Made by a program: the position numbers and the translations under genes
Shown here: piece by piece, positions 61,648 to 64,000 of the stretch
How positions within the stretch are numbered: the stretch's first letter is position 1
Layout of the letters: each line of letters starts with the position of its first letter
From: Diphasiastrum complanatum
Taxonomy: Eukaryota; Streptophyta; Lycopodiopsida; Lycopodiales; Lycopodiaceae
NCBI GenBank assembly: GCA_029204225.1
Contig: CM055110.1
Location: 3,754,863-3,818,862, forward strand
DNA: 64,000 nt
Direction: 5' to 3'
Notes under the pieces: model-generated
The model's database searches: none
Told to the model about the DNA's origin: nothing
The model's input: only the letters and a program-made list of their open reading frames with translations

Positions 61648-62124
61648 GTGACTGACCCTAGTCTCCGGGGCGCTGGCATGCCAAGGTGGGCACCAGGACA
61701 ACATTCCAGCAAGGGAGGTTGAGACTTGGTTGGAGCTCGCCCTAAGTCGCAACCCGCACTCCCCTATAGTATTGGTGGGATTTGTCACCTCCCCTCATAC
61801 CAAGTACTCTACCCAGGCTGGTAAAGCATGTTTTCTCTCTCTAGAAAGTCATTTTCTCTCTCTAGAATTTATTGATCCCCAGGCTTCCTTTAATCATGCC
61901 TAGATCGTGTGAAGTGATTGCACATTGATCTGAGCTCTCTGGACTTCGCTAGAACCGATCAAAGATTTTCAGCCATAGGAACTGCGCGCCGGCTGGTTTC
62001 TGGTCACAGTGGCGCCGGGAGCGGCGCTGGGAGCAGCAGGGGCACTGCTGGCGCCTGGGACAATGCTAGCGCTGTTGGCGCCAGAAATAAAGCTTGTAAA
62101 GGTAACTTTACAACATTGGGTTCC

Positions 62125-62470
62125 AGCGCTCGTGACGAAGCTTTCAGTTGGTTAAGTCTGATGTAAGTTAGACCACTTGCTTGGAATGGATGTTGCTCGT
62201 CTGTAGCGAAGCTTCGAGCTAGTTAAAGTTTGATGTATGTCAGGCGGCTTGCTTGGAGGGAGTCACCCACATCGAGACCCCGATTGGGCATGGCGCCAGG
62301 TTGGATCTCAATGTTGGCTTCCGAACTTCAAGTTGGTTAAGTCTGATCGTTGTTGGCGAGTTGGCTGCTTGTATGTCAAGTGAGTTGGGATGACAAGAGT
62401 TGAATTCAAGGCTGGGAAGCTCGTGGTTTCCGGCTCCCTTTGGGATACCTGCGCTGCAAAGTGCCAAAGT
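62125..62470 (-). repeat. Inverted copy of the internal block at 58190-58550
   Basis: Reads on the minus strand toward LTR C. Shares AAGGGAGCCG, the CATCGAGACCCC/TCTCGATGTGGG region and GCGCTCGTGA with the other copy. Confidence 0.75.
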
Positions 62471-64000
62471 CTCTCAATGGCCTACTTTTTTTTGTAAACA
62501 TTGGTTTTATCCATCTTTTACAGCCCATAACTTGATAGTTGCTTCTACTTTATGACGTGGATAGATTTTTCCTATTTCATGATGATGCTAGATATCGGTT
62601 AGATTTTACGACGTTCAACTTGGAGCTCGTTAGCCAAAAATTGACCTTGCTCATTTCAAGTCACTAACTAGTTCACCTAGAAACTCTAGTTCTTGATTAT
62701 TTGACGTACAGGACATTTACGGTTAAACTGAATTATATGAATACATTGTTTAGTCCTATAGTTTCATAATGGCTATAAGAACTTGTGACAATCATATACA
62801 ACGAATGTTTTGACCTAAACATGGCTTCTCCAGTGCTTTTACTAGTCGTCTACCTAGGCATTCATGCAAACTAGGCATAACTGAACAAACCTAAACTTTA
62901 TTCCATCTGGTAAGCATTTTGGTGAATGTTCTGGGCTCAATGAGTGTCTTAGGATGAGCTTAGTTGGATAGAAACATGAATTGATCTTATAGGTTTCAAA
63001 TGTGTATACAAACCGCTGTAGCTTAAATTTGCACTGATGAGCGGCGTAGCAAAAAAAAGTTGAACTATTCTTTGCTATTCTCAGCATAGCCAAAAAACTT
63101 TCAAAAGTTTTTTTTTGGTATGCTAGAAACCCTGCCCTTCAAGGTGATATTCACTAGTCAGACACTTCAAGTTCTTTAGCTGTGTAATGCCCCCGCCTCG
63201 TGCCTCTATGTGTACTGACTGTTAAAAAATAGCCAACAAAAAATTGAAGTGTTCTTTGCTATGCTCAGCATAGCAAACTAGTCTTTTGATCTGTTTTTTT
63301 CTTTTGAAAAAACTATTTCCTTCAATATGAAAAAACTATTCATTAGTCAGGCACTTCAAATATAAAAAGTCATGAATGGTGAAAATCACGTTGAAGGCAG
63401 GGTTCCTTCAAACGGAAAAGGTCATTCAAAACATCAATTCTTTCTTCTGTGATATCTTTCCTCAACAAACATCACCTTGCATGTCAGAGGTTCAATTTCC
63501 TGTCATAGCTAACCAAAGCGAACGTGGTACCATGGAGAGCCTCGTTTCAACTGCAATTGTATTGCTTCAACATTCTACTACATAGGTTTCTCTGTCATTA
63601 TGGCTTTGGAACTGGTAACCCAGCTTAGAAGCCTGATCTGAGTAGAAACAATTTTTCCTGGCCAAGTTAATAGGCGATTTTTGTCTCTCCTCGGCTATTC
63701 GCATTTTTGAATGTTTCTTCAAACAATTTACAAGGACAGTTGTCGTCTGCTTCGGAAATCTAACACAGCTCCAAAGACTTAAAACTGAGCTCGAAGAACT
63801 TTTCTGGCCAAGTTTCACATGGCCACTTTTCTTTGCTTCTGCAACTCCACTTTTTTAAATCTCTTCTTTCTTGATTTCAAGTACACCTGCCGTCCTGACT
63901 TTGAAAAATCTAACACAGCCTCCCGCCTTGCATCATTTTTTTTCTCATTCTCAAAGTTTTCATTCAAAATATGTCTAGTTCGATCACAAACTTTGAACTG
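62471..64000. other. Non-coding, with one degenerate direct duplication
   Basis: No gene recognised. The stretches 63050-63175 and 63238-63360 share TTCTTTGCTAT.CTCAGCATAGC and AGTCAG.CACTTCAA, a diverged duplication about 190 bp apart. Confidence 0.4.

Larger units (their letters stand above)
58866..62115 (-). repeat. LTR C (inverted), split by a chromovirus insertion
   Basis: Pieces 58866-58951 and 61653-62115 together match LTRs A and B on the opposite strand. Between them lies the chromovirus at 58952-61647 with a GTGAC duplication. Confidence 0.8.

Noticed and set aside
63376-63818. Two ORFs of 69 and 83 codons
   Set aside because: No family resemblance and no continuation; treated as chance.

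Overview
This is a eukaryotic window from a repeat-rich, large-genome land plant. Only two host genes are convincing. Both have plant-type spliced structures and resemble plant enzyme families. The rest is mostly decayed, nested LTR retrotransposons, long GA/CT and poly-C tracts, and two small TIR transposons. The very large transposon-filled intron and the repeat style would suit a fern, another seed-free plant or a gymnosperm, but the sequence alone does not settle this.

Host genes. (1) A membrane-anchored 3beta-hydroxysteroid-dehydrogenase-like SDR (SDR42E-type) lies on the minus strand in five exons: 49580-49397, 18342-18000, 17286-17015, 16416-16220 and 15487-15041. The reading frame is exact across all four junctions and gives 480 codons plus a stop. 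Intron 1 is therefore about 31 kb and holds roughly half of the window. (2) A DOXC-type 2-oxoglutarate/Fe(II) dioxygenase, gibberellin-oxidase-like, lies on the plus strand in three exons (52809-53257, 53406-53733, 53879-54133; 343 aa). It is divergently arranged to the SDR gene, with all cofactor ligands present.

Retroelement layout. 1-372: Copia gag/protease fragment (-). 380-7160: Ty3 element 1 (pol, motif array, TATA box, extra ORF, probable 3' LTR). 7165-8676: deleted Ty3 element 2. 9152-12200: Copia. 19445-20560: chromovirus 3' end (-). 21265-22791: chromovirus reduced to two LTRs and an integrase tail. 23009-27033: Ty3 element 4 (-), with an internal inversion. 27129-39195: Ty3 element 3 (+), interrupted in gag by a complete nested minus-strand element at 29057-34072. 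39445-41892: gag remnant between direct repeats. 42865-43885: solo LTR containing another solo LTR. 44467-45195 and 50197-51006: TIR transposons. 45410-48941: rearranged Copia pieces. 54661-62470: non-autonomous LTR elements with an inverted LTR that is split by a chromovirus (58952-61647).

The most interesting system is a family of Ty3 retrotransposons that share an extra ORF between pol and the 3' end. It is seen five times (elements 1, 2, 3, 4 and the nested one). Its parts are an N-terminal globular region, a Ser/Thr/Pro linker carrying an ASTS motif, a coiled coil and a conserved C-terminal block (WD..LPP / DQLPVA / RAA). In elements 1 and 3 the ORF is preceded by a conserved TATA-box block and by an array of short degenerate motifs (GAACCCTCGCAGA or GAACCTTCGCCGA). 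This looks like a separately transcribed third gene with its own upstream control region. All retroelement copies here are inactive through stops, frameshifts and deletions.
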